This document shows, one piece after another, positions 15,213-22,190 of a stretch of 33,662 nucleotides of DNA. The notes under the pieces are model-generated. The model did not search any database. It was not told where the DNA came from and worked only from the letters and a program-made list of their open reading frames with translations. Origin of the DNA: Microbacteriaceae bacterium PS02333 (GTDB lineage: Bacteria; Actinomycetota; Actinomycetes; Actinomycetales; Microbacteriaceae); contig JASCOI010000025.1 in the NCBI GenBank assembly GCA_029959665.1, forward strand, positions 1 to 33,662, written 5' to 3'. The translations under genes and the position numbers were made by a program. Each line of letters starts with the position of its first letter. The stretch's first letter is position 1.

Positions 15213-16154
15213 ATGACCGACAGCCCGGCCGACGCCACCCCCTACGAAGTCCTCGGCGTCGCCGCGACCGCCGACGACGAGGAACTCCGCCGCGCCTACC
15301 GCCGAGCGGCCCGTGAGACCCACCCGGACCTCGGTGGGGACGCCATCCGCTTCCGCCGGGTGCAGGTCGCATGGGAGCGCATCGGCACCCCCGCGGCGCG
15401 ACGCGCCTACGACACGGGGTCGCGCCCCACGTCCGCCCCGTCGGCTCCGTCCGGCAGCTCGTCGTGGAGGCCCGGTTCCGGTCGCGACGAGTACGCACCG
15501 CCCACGGCGCGCCGCGACTCCCGACCCCGTGCCCGCTCCCACGGACACCCCGGCGGTCGATCGCGTGAGGTCTTCCTCGCTGCCGAGCGCGAATGGGTCG
15601 GCCTCGGTGACCCCATCGAGGATCCCTACGCCCCGTCGCTCATCCGGTCCGCGCCCCGGTCCATCCGTCGGCTGCTCGGTGAGGCGCTCGCCGAGGAGGC
15701 GACCGCCTCGATCGTCGCGGACATGGGCATCGGCGTGACGGTCTGGCACGACCTCGACGCCGGGAGCGAGGGCAAGCTCGACCACGTCGTGCTCATGCCG
15801 AGCGGGTTGTGGGCGCTCGAGTCCATCGACTGGGGCGGGCCGGTGCGGGTCGACCACGGCGAGATCGTGGGCGAGACGCTCGAGCCGGGGGAGCGTCCCG
15901 TGAAGGAGCTCGTCCGCGCGGCCCGCGCCGTGCAGAAGCAGACCCGCGTGCGGTTCACCGGCCGACTGCTCGTCGTGCCGGACTCCGCCGTCGACCACGA
16001 CGTCCAGCTCGTCGGTTCCCCGAAGAAGCCGACCGCCTACGTGGTCCGGCGCAGTGCGCTCGGGCAGGTCCTCAACGGCGTGTGGTCCCCGGAGGGCGCC
16101 GTCGACGTGTTCGAGATCCGGGACCGCCTGCAGCAGACCGTCCGGTTCGTCTGA
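15213..16154 (+). CDS. J-domain protein with C-terminal NERD-like nuclease-related domain
   Basis: 313 aa. Residues 9-65 are a J-domain with the HPD signature at 37-39 (RRAARETHPDLGG), which stimulates DnaK ATPase. A Ser/Pro/Arg-rich linker (about 70-120) follows. Residues about 160-280 (VADMGIGVTVWHDLDAGSEG, KLDHVVLMPSGLWALESIDW, GRLLVVPDSAVDHDVQL) resemble NERD (nuclease-related) domains: the pattern of a buried D before VV and the later acidic/aromatic strand fit. No Cys-rich zinc domain or client-binding barrels are present, so this is not DnaJ itself. A TAATGT lies nine bases before ATG 15213. The role is unknown; nucleic-acid-linked chaperone recruitment is one possibility. Confidence 0.8.
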   Translation: MTDSPADATPYEVLGVAATADDEELRRAYRRAARETHPDLGGDAIRFRRVQVAWERIGTPAARRAYDTGSRPTSAPSAPSGSSSWRPGSGRDEYAPPTARRDSRPRARSHGHPGGRSREVFLAAEREWVGLGDPIEDPYAPSLIRSAPRSIRRLLGEALAEEATASIVADMGIGVTVWHDLDAGSEGKLDHVVLMPSGLWALESIDWGGPVRVDHGEIVGETLEPGERPVKELVRAARAVQKQTRVRFTGRLLVVPDSAVDHDVQLVGSPKKPTAYVVRRSALGQVLNGVWSPEGAVDVFEIRDRLQQTVRFV

Positions 16155-16173
16155 CGCGCTGGACCGTCCGGGC

Positions 16174-16213
16174 GCTCAGTGCCCGCGGAGCTCCGCTCAG
16201 TACCCGCGGAGCT
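16174..16213. repeat. Tandem 19-nt repeat duplicating the 3' end of the S4 gene
   Basis: GCTCAGT-g-CCCGCGGAGCT (16174-16192) and GCTCAGT-a-CCCGCGGAGCT (16195-16213) differ at one base, period 21. The second copy holds the last codons and TGA stop of the S4-domain gene; the first lies just downstream of that stop. Between them they may also pair as part of the terminator region of two convergent genes. Confidence 0.7.
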
Positions 16214-16559
16214 TCTCGAGGTCCCGGCGCTCCCGCTTGCTCGGACGTCCGGCGCCGCGGTCGCGCATCGGGACGAAGCCGGCCTCTTCCTTCGGCAGGC
16301 GCGGTGGGGTCTTGTCCTCGAGGTGCTTCGCCGCCTCGGTGGCTCCGACGCGCTTCAGGATGATGCTCTTCACGACGACGATCCGGTCGAACCCGGCCTG
16401 ACGGACACGGACCTCGTCCCCGGCGCCGACCGGCTGCGACGGCTTCGCCCGCTCGCCGTTGACCCGCACGTGCCCGGCCTTGCACGCGGTCGTCGCGGCG
16501 GACCGGGTCTTGGTGATCCGGACCGCCCAGATCCAGCTGTCCACCCGGGCCTTGTCCAT
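16197..16559 (-). CDS. RNA-binding S4 domain protein (Hsp15/HslR-like)
   Basis: 120 aa. The S4 domain fills residues 1-60: MDKARVDSWIWAVRITKTRS, then ACKAGHVRVNGERAKPSQPV and GDEVRV. This is the layout of heat-shock protein Hsp15 (HslR), which binds the nascent-chain-blocked 50S subunit and helps recycle it. The C-terminal half is basic (KRERRDLEKLRGY), suited to rRNA binding. Start ATG 16559 lies six bases after TAGGGT on the minus strand, another leaderless start. The 3' end is tandemly duplicated (16174-16213). Assignment to Hsp15 rather than another small S4 protein is by length and order. Confidence 0.88.
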   Translation of the reverse strand: MDKARVDSWIWAVRITKTRSAATTACKAGHVRVNGERAKPSQPVGAGDEVRVRQAGFDRIVVVKSIILKRVGATEAAKHLEDKTPPRLPKEEAGFVPMRDRGAGRPSKRERRDLEKLRGY

Positions 16560-16565
16560 CCCCCC

Positions 16566-16571
16566 ACCCTA
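16566..16571 (-). promoter_or_regulatory. -10 element TAGGGT, leaderless start of the S4 gene
   Basis: Minus strand: TAGGGT, six G residues, then ATG 16559. The same hexamer and spacing drive the divergent gene at 16613. Confidence 0.6.
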
Positions 16572-16600
16572 GGCGTCCGGTACCCGCCCGCGGCAGCCCG

Positions 16601-16606
16601 TAGGGT
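16601..16606 (+). promoter_or_regulatory. -10 element TAGGGT, leaderless start at GTG 16613
   Basis: TAGGGT, CGGGGC, then GTG 16613. No Shine-Dalgarno is possible in the six-base interval. Confidence 0.6.
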
Positions 16607-16612
16607 CGGGGC

Positions 16613-16864
16613 GTGGGAGTGGACGAACAGGGGCGGATCGCACGGGCACTCGCGCTCGGGGTGCTCGCCGACGTCGAGCTGGGGACACGCGTCGTCGTCC
16701 GGGCGCACCACGGCGACGGCGCGACCGACGCACTCGGGGACCTCGTCGCACGCACGCCGGACTCCGTCACGATCGACACCCGCCGCGGCCTGGTCGAGGT
16801 CGCCCTCGCCGACGTCGTCGCCGCGAAGCACGTCCCGCCGCCGCCGCCGCGTCGTCCTCGCTGA
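16613..16864 (+). CDS. Small SH3-like protein resembling the N-terminal domain of actinobacterial acetyltransferases
   Basis: 83 aa. The block LGTRVVVRAHHGDGATDALG, DLVARTPDSVTIDTRRGLVE, VALADVVAAKHVPPPP is an all-beta SH3-like unit. In mycobacterial and corynebacterial proteins of the Rv0428c/cg3035 group, a similar unit (ending in the same VPP) stands in front of a GNAT domain. Here a stop follows the proline run and no acetyltransferase is fused. It may be a free-standing version or the remnant of a longer gene. Frame, third-position GC and the TAGGGT-N6-GTG promoter all support a real gene. Function unknown. Confidence 0.7.
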   Translation: MGVDEQGRIARALALGVLADVELGTRVVVRAHHGDGATDALGDLVARTPDSVTIDTRRGLVEVALADVVAAKHVPPPPPRRPR

Positions 16865-16915
16865 CGAACCTCGCGGTCGCGGCGAGCCGTCGCCGGGCAG
16901 GCCCTCGTGCCGTCG

Positions 16916-16921
16916 TAGCCT
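16916..16921 (+). promoter_or_regulatory. -10 element TAGCCT, leaderless start at ATG 16928
   Basis: TAGCCT, six bases, ATG 16928; no Shine-Dalgarno. Confidence 0.5.
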
Positions 16922-16927
16922 CTGGCC

Positions 16928-18106
16928 ATGGCAGTCCCCGTCCCACTCGGCACCGAGGACCGCACCGCCCGTGTGACGCTCCGCCACCCAGACTCCTGGC
17001 AGCGCGAGGACGCGTCCCACGCCGACCTCAGACTGCGCGGCGACGACGTCGTGCTGACGGTCCGGTCCCGCCCGAGCGACCGCGGCATCGGGGACGAGAA
17101 CGCCTCCCTCATCGAACGACTCCCCGGGTCCGTCGACGGCCTGCTCCTCGTCGGCTGCGACGTCTGGGGCACGGTCGGCGCACCCGCACGCCTGGTCGAG
17201 TACGTCCGCCCCGGCGAGGACGGCGACGACGACCACGAATCGACCGCGATCGTCGGCGCCCACCTGCTGTTCGTCACCGGACGCCACCGCGTCGACGTGA
17301 CCGTCGAACGCCCGCTCGCGCGGCTCGACGAGACCGACGACGCCGTGTTCGCCGTGCTCGACTCCGTCCGCGCCGTCGGCCCCGTCTCCGCGTCGTCGCC
17401 CCGCGACCTCGAGGCGCTGCCGGACGCGCAGCCTGCACCGGAGCTCGACGGACCGCGCCTCGCCTCCGACGCCCTCACCACGCTGCAGAGCATGGCCGGG
17501 AAGCGCTGGAGCCCCACGCTCCTCCGCACCCCCGGCGGACGCGGGCTCGTCGACGCGGGTCTGGTCGGACGCTTCGGGACTGTCCCGCCGACGACCCAGG
17601 CCCTCATCGAACCGTGGGCCGGCGACGTGCAGCCGACCACGCTGGAACAGCACCTGCCCGACGGGCGCGTGTCGCGCCTCCAGGCATGGTCCGGCACCGT
17701 CGTGGACGGGACGGACGACGCGGACTCCGTGATCACCCGGCTCGCGCCGGAGCGCGTGGTCGCGATCGCGGCCGGGAGGCTCGGTGTCGGTCCGACATGG
17801 ACCTTCCCGTTCCGCACGGGGTCGCTCCGGGCCGACCTGCTCGGCAGGCGGCTGGCTGGTGGCGACGACGCTCCCGACCTGCCGGGGGCGATCGCCGAGG
17901 CCGACCCGAGGCTCGCCCGGTTCTGGGCGGCGCCGTGGACGGTGTCGTACCTGCGTCGGCCGGGGAAGCCCCGACCCATCACGATCGTGCACGCGGACGG
18001 ACAGGGCTTCGCCCGCGTCGGACGCACGGAGGCCGGCGCCTCCGCGTTCAGTGCGGAGTCGCCGGCCAACGTGTACCGGTCCTTGGTGCGTTCGTTCCTT
18101 GCGTGA
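16928..18106 (+). CDS. Protein of unknown function, 392 aa, possible LpqN/DUF1795-like N-terminal fold
   Basis: I do not recognise this protein with confidence. Residues 1-150 alternate strands and helices in a way that recalls the Mog1/PsbP-like LpqN or DUF1795 fold (LRHPDSWQRED near the start, HRVDVTVERPLARLDETDDA near the end). The C-terminal part, ending ITIVHADGQGFARV then SPANVYRSLVRSFLA, looks like a separate alpha/beta domain of a kind seen in type VII secretion-associated proteins, a weak resemblance. No signal peptide or membrane segment is visible, so it is probably cytoplasmic. The last codons are repeated in altered form just past the stop (18109-18163), where a different frame reads VYRSLVRAFLSAPAEA. 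Confidence 0.75.
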   Translation: MAVPVPLGTEDRTARVTLRHPDSWQREDASHADLRLRGDDVVLTVRSRPSDRGIGDENASLIERLPGSVDGLLLVGCDVWGTVGAPARLVEYVRPGEDGDDDHESTAIVGAHLLFVTGRHRVDVTVERPLARLDETDDAVFAVLDSVRAVGPVSASSPRDLEALPDAQPAPELDGPRLASDALTTLQSMAGKRWSPTLLRTPGGRGLVDAGLVGRFGTVPPTTQALIEPWAGDVQPTTLEQHLPDGRVSRLQAWSGTVVDGTDDADSVITRLAPERVVAIAAGRLGVGPTWTFPFRTGSLRADLLGRRLAGGDDAPDLPGAIAEADPRLARFWAAPWTVSYLRRPGKPRPITIVHADGQGFARVGRTEAGASAFSAESPANVYRSLVRSFLA

Positions 18107-18163
18107 CGGCGGAGTCGCCGGTCTGGCCAGACCGGTGTACCGGTCCCTCGTCCGAGCCTTCCT
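18053..18163. repeat. Imperfect duplication of a gene's 3' end
   Basis: GCGGAGTCGCCGG (18053-18065) recurs at 18109-18121, and GTGTACCGGTCC (18071-18082) at 18135-18146. Each pair is followed by similar codons for Leu-Val-Arg-x-Phe-Leu. The second copy lies beyond the TGA and carries an inserted 18-bp palindrome. Its codon pattern still reads as protein (VYRSLVRAFL), which points to duplication and decay rather than chance. Confidence 0.75.
18118..18135. terminator. Perfect 18-bp palindrome between convergent genes
   Basis: CCGGTCTGG then CCAGACCGG with no loop, 12 bp past the stop of the 392-aa gene and 47 bp before the protease stop. It could end transcription from both sides, though no T-tract follows. 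Confidence 0.5.
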
Positions 18164-18181
18164 GTCGGCTCCTGCTGAGGC

Positions 18182-19702
18182 CTAGGCGGCGGGGCCCGCG
18201 GTGAGCGTCACCGTGACCGTGCTCGCCGTGCCGGCGCTGTTCGTGTAGCCGACGGAGACCTTGTCGCCGACAGACTTCGACTGGATGACCTGCGTCAGCT
18301 GGTCCGAGCTCGTGATCGCGGTGCCGTCGATCGACGTGATCGTGTCACCGGCCGCGAGGCCTGCGGTGGCTGCGCCGGACCCCTCGACGGTGCCGGCGAC
18401 CGCGACCCCGCCCGTGGTGGTGGACGTCCCGCTCACCTGGACGCCCAGGAACGCAGGCAGCCCGATCGTGATCGTCCCGGACGCGTCGCCGGCGAGGATC
18501 TTGTCCGCGATCGCCTTCGCCGTGGTGATCGGGATCGCGTAGCCCGTGACGTCCGCCGAGCCCGAGGACGCTGCGGTCGCCATGCCGACGACCTCGCCCT
18601 CGCTGTCGAGCACCGGGCCGCCGGAGTCGCCGGAGACGATGTCCGCGGCGATCTCGATGAGGCCGGTGAGGGACTCGGTGCCGGTGCCGGACTCGCTCTG
18701 CACCTGGATGTCCTGGTCGGTCGCGGTGACGGTGCCCTCCGCGGCGACGAGGTTGCCGGTGCCCTCCGCGTTGCCGACGTCGGTCACGGCGTCACCGGTG
18801 CTCGGTTCGCCGTCGTCGTCGAGCGTGACGGTCGAGAGGCCGGACGCGTTCTCCAGCTTGAGGACCGCCACGTCGTTCGTGGCGTCGGCACCGACCACGT
18901 CGGCCTTGTACTCCTTGCCCGTGGTCTCGTCGGTGACCGTGATGCTCGTCGCACCCTGGATGACGTGGTTGTTCGTGAGGATCGTGCCGTCCGAGGTCAG
19001 GACCATCCCGGTGCCGGCGGCCTGCGACGACTGGTCGTAGTTCAGGACCGTGTTGATCGTGACGACGCCCTTCTTCTGGGCTGCCGTGGCCGCCGTCGCA
19101 GCGGACTCGGTGCTGGTGCCGGACGAGCCGCTCCCGCTCCCGCTGCCGCTGCCCTCGCCGGGCACCGTGAAGCCGTTCGTGCCGCTCCCGCTGCCGGTGT
19201 CGGGCGTGGTCGTCGTGCCCTGTGACTGGCTCGACGTGGTCTCGGTGCCGACCGACGAGAGCCCGAGCGCCGTCCCACCGGCGGCGCCGACGATCGCGAG
19301 GGCAGCGATGCCGGAGCCGATCACCAGCCCGAGCCTGCGCTTCTTCGTGCCGGGGCGGGTGCCGAACGCACCGCTCCACCCCTGCTGCGACGGGTACTGC
19401 TGTGACGCATGCTGCTGCGACGGGTACTGCTGCCCGTGCTGCGCCGCGTGGGACCAGCCCTGGTGGACGCCGGCGAGGGCGGGGCTGCCGATGAGGTACG
19501 GGCCGCGACCGTCGTGCGTGTAGGCGTAGGGACCGGAGCCGTCCGGGGCGTAGAGGTACGGACCGGAGCCGTCGAACGCGTACGCGGGACGGAGTGTGGA
19601 CGCGTCGGCGTGCGGGGCCTCCCACGTGGAGCGGGGTGCTGCGTCCTGTGCGTCGATCGGGGTCGTGCCCGGTTCGGCGTCGGGGTTCGGGGTCTCGTTC
19701 AT
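18182..19702 (-). CDS. HtrA/DegP-like serine protease with PDZ domain, membrane-anchored
   Basis: 506 aa. A cytoplasmic N-terminus rich in Gly/Pro/Tyr/Gln (three DGxGPYxY units at residues 44-70, then two QQYPSQQ units) precedes one membrane segment (LGLVIGSGIAALAIVGAAGG, residues 124-143). After a Ser/Gly linker (about 150-200) comes a trypsin-like domain with His246 (LTNNHVIQGA), Asp277 (ATNDVAVLKL) and Ser360 (GDSGGPV). A PDZ domain covers about 415-500 (FLGVQVSG..., GLAAGDTITSIDGTAI). This is the layout of actinobacterial PepD/HtrA quality-control proteases, with the active site outside. ATG 19702 has GGAGAG eight bases upstream. Convergent with the 392-aa gene. Confidence 0.93.
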   Translation of the reverse strand: MNETPNPDAEPGTTPIDAQDAAPRSTWEAPHADASTLRPAYAFDGSGPYLYAPDGSGPYAYTHDGRGPYLIGSPALAGVHQGWSHAAQHGQQYPSQQHASQQYPSQQGWSGAFGTRPGTKKRRLGLVIGSGIAALAIVGAAGGTALGLSSVGTETTSSQSQGTTTTPDTGSGSGTNGFTVPGEGSGSGSGSGSSGTSTESAATAATAAQKKGVVTINTVLNYDQSSQAAGTGMVLTSDGTILTNNHVIQGATSITVTDETTGKEYKADVVGADATNDVAVLKLENASGLSTVTLDDDGEPSTGDAVTDVGNAEGTGNLVAAEGTVTATDQDIQVQSESGTGTESLTGLIEIAADIVSGDSGGPVLDSEGEVVGMATAASSGSADVTGYAIPITTAKAIADKILAGDASGTITIGLPAFLGVQVSGTSTTTGGVAVAGTVEGSGAATAGLAAGDTITSIDGTAITSSDQLTQVIQSKSVGDKVSVGYTNSAGTASTVTVTLTAGPAA

Positions 19703-19862
19703 CGGTGCTCTCCGGTCGCTCTCGACGACCCGGTCGGGCGTCGATGGATACGAGTACAAGCCCGTTCCCCATGACGGAGCTATGAGCGAGCCCTGCGCGC
19801 GCTCACGACTCGCTCGGGGATCGCCGAGGGGGAGTGCGGGGGTCATCGTCACCCACGAGACG

Positions 19863-19881
19863 TTAGGGTTGCCTTACTCCT
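19863..19881. promoter_or_regulatory. Iron box (DtxR/IdeR/DmdR type) over the permease promoter
   Basis: TTAGGGTTGCCTTACTCCT aligns to the iron-box consensus TTAGGTTAGCCTAACCTAA, with best agreement in its first 15 bases. It overlaps a TAGGGT -10 element and ends two bases before ATG 19883. An iron-loaded DtxR-family repressor would therefore shut off the permease operon. Confidence 0.75.
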
Positions 19882-19882
19882 C

Positions 19883-20917
19883 ATGCGTTCCCCGTCACCA
19901 GCGCCGCTGGCGCCCCGTTCCGTGCCCCGACTCGTCGGTGCGACGGTCCTCGCCGTCCTCGTGCTCGCCGTGGCGGTCGCCATGAGCGTCGCGTTCGGGT
20001 CGCGGCCGATCCCGCTCGGGACGGTGCTCGACACCGTGCTGCACCCGGGCCGGAACGACGAGATCGGGCTCATCGTGCTCGGCAACCGCGTCCCGCGCAC
20101 CCTCGTCGGGTTGCTCGCGGGCGCCGCCCTCGGGGTCGCCGGCGCCGTGATGCAGGGGGTCACCCGCAACCCGCTCGCCGACCCGAGCATCCTCGGCATC
20201 AACTCCGGTGCGGCCTTGGCCGTCGTGACGGGCATCGCGGTCTTCGGCATCAGCGGGACGGCCGCGTACCTGCCGTTCGCCTTCGCGGGTGCCGCGCTCG
20301 CCGCACTGCTCGTCTACGGCATCGCCGCGGTCGCCAGGCGGGGGCTGACGCCCGTCGGCCTCGCGCTGTCCGGGGCCGTGGTCGCCGCGGCGCTCGCGTC
20401 CATCTCGACCGCGGTCCTCGTGACGAGCCAGAGCCTCCTCGACCAGCTGCGCTTCTGGCAGGTCGGCGCGCTCGCGGGCAAGGACCTCGGGACCGCCGGG
20501 GTCGTCACGATCCCGGTGCTCGTCGGACTCTGCATCGCGTTCGCCCTCGGCCGTTCGCTCAACACCCTCGCGCTCGGCGACGAGCTCGCGGCGTCGCTCG
20601 GTCAGCGCGTCGTGCTCGTCCGGGCCGTCGGCGGCCTCGTCACCGTGCTGCTCGCCGGCTCCGCGGTCGCCGCTGCCGGACCCATCGCGTTCGTCGGACT
20701 CGCCGTGCCGCACGCCGTCCGGCGGCTGAGCGGCCCCGACCACCGGTGGACGATCCTGCTGTCCGCCATCGTCGCGCCGGCGCTGCTGCTCGTCGCCGAC
20801 GTCATCGGCCGGGTCGTCGCGTACCCGGGGGAGCTGCAGGTCGGCATCGTCACGGCGCTGATCGGCGCGCCGGTGTTCATCGCGCTGGTCCGGTCGAAGG
20901 CGGTGACGGGTCTGTGA
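19883..20917 (+). CDS. FecCD-family iron-siderophore ABC transporter permease (first subunit)
   Basis: 344 aa, about ten membrane helices. Motifs of the FecCD/BtuC family are clear: GNRVPRTLVGLLAGAALGVA, GAVMQGVTRNPLADPSILGI, then LGDELAASLGQRV and GPIAFVGLAVPHAVRRLSGP, the last being the cytoplasmic loop that docks to the ATPase. ATG 19883 directly follows the iron box. The stop overlaps the second permease by GTGA. Together the two subunits form the membrane pore for ferric-siderophore import. The ATP-binding and lipoprotein binding subunits normally encoded alongside are absent from this window. Confidence 0.95.
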   Translation: MRSPSPAPLAPRSVPRLVGATVLAVLVLAVAVAMSVAFGSRPIPLGTVLDTVLHPGRNDEIGLIVLGNRVPRTLVGLLAGAALGVAGAVMQGVTRNPLADPSILGINSGAALAVVTGIAVFGISGTAAYLPFAFAGAALAALLVYGIAAVARRGLTPVGLALSGAVVAAALASISTAVLVTSQSLLDQLRFWQVGALAGKDLGTAGVVTIPVLVGLCIAFALGRSLNTLALGDELAASLGQRVVLVRAVGGLVTVLLAGSAVAAAGPIAFVGLAVPHAVRRLSGPDHRWTILLSAIVAPALLLVADVIGRVVAYPGELQVGIVTALIGAPVFIALVRSKAVTGL

Positions 20918-21930
20918 GCACCGTCGACCGGACCAGGGATCGGCCCCGACCCGGGGCAGCGCGACGTGAGCTCGTCGTGCTCGGGTCCGTCCTCGTCGTG
21001 CTGGTCGGGCTCGTGCTGGTCGGGCTCGGCGTCGGCGAGATCCCGCTGTCGCCCGGACAAGTCGTCCAGGCGCTGTTCGGGCACGGGGACACGATCTCGG
21101 ACTTCGTCATCGGTCAGCTCCGCGGACCGAGGACCCTCGCGGCGCTCCTCGTCGGGGCCAGCCTCGGCGTCGCGGGCGGCATCGTCCAGAGCGTCGTCCG
21201 GAACCCCATCGCCAGCCCCGACGTGATCGGCATCACCTCCGGCGCGAGCGCGTCCGGACTGACCGCGATCGTGCTGTTCGGGGTCTCCGGCATCGGACTG
21301 TTCTGGACGGTGCTGGTCGGCGCCCTCGTCGTGTCGCTGCTGATCACCGCGCTCGCGTGGCGGAGGGGCATCACGGGCAACCGCGTCGTGCTCGTCGGCA
21401 TCGGGGTCGCGGCGATGTCCCTGAGCGTCACCGGGTGGATGCTCACGAGCGGCTCCGTGCAACAGGCGGGGACGGCGCTCCTCTGGCTCTCCGGCAGTCT
21501 CAACGCGGTCGACCGGAGTGTCGTCGGCGTCCTCGTGGTGGCGTTCGTCGTGCTCATGGTGCTGGCGCTCCTGCAGTCCCCGCGACTGACCGTCCTGACG
21601 CTCGGCGACGACGTGGCCGCCTCGCTCGGCCTGCGACCGAACCGTGCGAAGCTCCTGCTCCTCCTGACCGCCGTGTGCCTCACCGCGGCGGCCGTCGCGA
21701 CCGCGGGGCCGGTGTCGTTCGTCGCGCTGATGGCCGCGCCGATCTCCAGGCGGCTCGTCGGCGGCGGTCGCGTGGCGCTCGGTGTCTCGGCCGCGGTCGG
21801 CGCCGTGATCGTGCTCGCGAGCGACCTCATCGCCCAGTTCGCGATCCCGGGCAACGCCCTGCCGGTCGGCGTCGTCACCGGTGTCGTCGGCGCGCCGTAC
21901 CTGCTCTGGCTGCTCGCCCGCGGTCGCTGA
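20914..21930 (+). CDS. FecCD-family iron-siderophore ABC transporter permease (second subunit)
   Basis: 338 aa, a paralogue of its upstream neighbour. GTG 20914 overlaps the preceding stop; a longer in-frame opening upstream lies inside the first permease and was dropped. Family blocks: LRGPRTLAALLVGASLGVAG, GIVQSVVRNPIASPDVIGI, LGDDVAASLGLRPNRAK and GPVSFVALMAAPISRRLVGG. An early helix (ELVVLGSVLVVLVGLVLVGL) is at residues about 20-40. It completes the permease heterodimer. After its stop there is a gap with hairpins and then an unrelated glycosyltransferase, so no ATPase gene follows. Confidence 0.95.
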   Translation: MSTVDRTRDRPRPGAARRELVVLGSVLVVLVGLVLVGLGVGEIPLSPGQVVQALFGHGDTISDFVIGQLRGPRTLAALLVGASLGVAGGIVQSVVRNPIASPDVIGITSGASASGLTAIVLFGVSGIGLFWTVLVGALVVSLLITALAWRRGITGNRVVLVGIGVAAMSLSVTGWMLTSGSVQQAGTALLWLSGSLNAVDRSVVGVLVVAFVVLMVLALLQSPRLTVLTLGDDVAASLGLRPNRAKLLLLLTAVCLTAAAVATAGPVSFVALMAAPISRRLVGGGRVALGVSAAVGAVIVLASDLIAQFAIPGNALPVGVVTGVVGAPYLLWLLARGR

Positions 21931-21972
21931 CGACCGCCAGCGGCGACCGCCTGTCGCGACTTCCGTGGCGGA

Positions 21973-21994
21973 GCCGAGCCGAGCCTCCCGTCCG
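21973..21994 (-). repeat. Copy of the dispersed 22-nt repeat, intergenic
   Basis: On the minus strand this is identical over 22 bases to 2831-2852. Only one arm is present here, so it cannot form the hairpin seen at 15-60 or 26194-26227. Confidence 0.7.
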
Positions 21995-22032
21995 GCCGGA
22001 CGCGACACGCGTTGCACACTGCGATTACGGGG

Positions 22033-22060
22033 TCCCGCGCGGGATTGCGGAAACCCGCAA
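22033..22060. terminator. Two adjoining hairpins after the permease operon
   Basis: TCCCGC-GCGGGA (22033-22044) is a 12-bp palindrome. TTGCGG-AAAC-CCGCAA (22045-22060) is a perfect 6-bp stem with a four-base loop. They abut each other about 100 bp after the permease stop and upstream of the glycosyltransferase promoter candidate. Termination is the likely role; no T-run. Confidence 0.4.
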
Positions 22061-22102
22061 AGCACGCCCAGAACCCCCCTTCCGGGTGTCTGCACGCCGA
22101 TT

Positions 22103-22126
22103 CGTGTCCCCCTAACGTCGGACACG
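22103..22126 (+). promoter_or_regulatory. Palindrome around a -10 element upstream of the glycosyltransferase
   Basis: CGTGTCC (22103-22109) and GGACACG (22120-22126) are exact inverted repeats ten bases apart. Between them lies TAACGT (22113-22118), a good actinobacterial -10. A dimeric regulator bound here would cover the promoter. The transcript would carry a leader of about 65 bases before ATG 22191. Confidence 0.45.
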
Positions 22127-22190
22127 ACCCCGGACTCCCGACAGCGTTCCACCCCGAACGAACGCTGGTCCGGTCGAACGAAGGACACCC

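Larger units (their letters stand above)
21931..22190. other. Longest intergenic region: repeat, hairpins and an operator-like promoter
   Basis: These 260 bases hold, in order, a copy of the 22-nt dispersed repeat (21973-21994), two adjoining hairpins (22033-22060), the direct repeat GCACGCC (22062-22068 and 22092-22098), a -10-like TAACGT flanked by a palindrome (22103-22126), and a GAAGGA ribosome binding site before ATG 22191. No open frame with convincing codon bias was found. Confidence 0.65.

Noticed and set aside
22045-22068. Resemblance to a c-di-GMP riboswitch (GCAAAGC within a structured region)
   Set aside because: The flanking conserved segments and paired stems of GEMM-I are absent, and the site lies upstream of the likely promoter.
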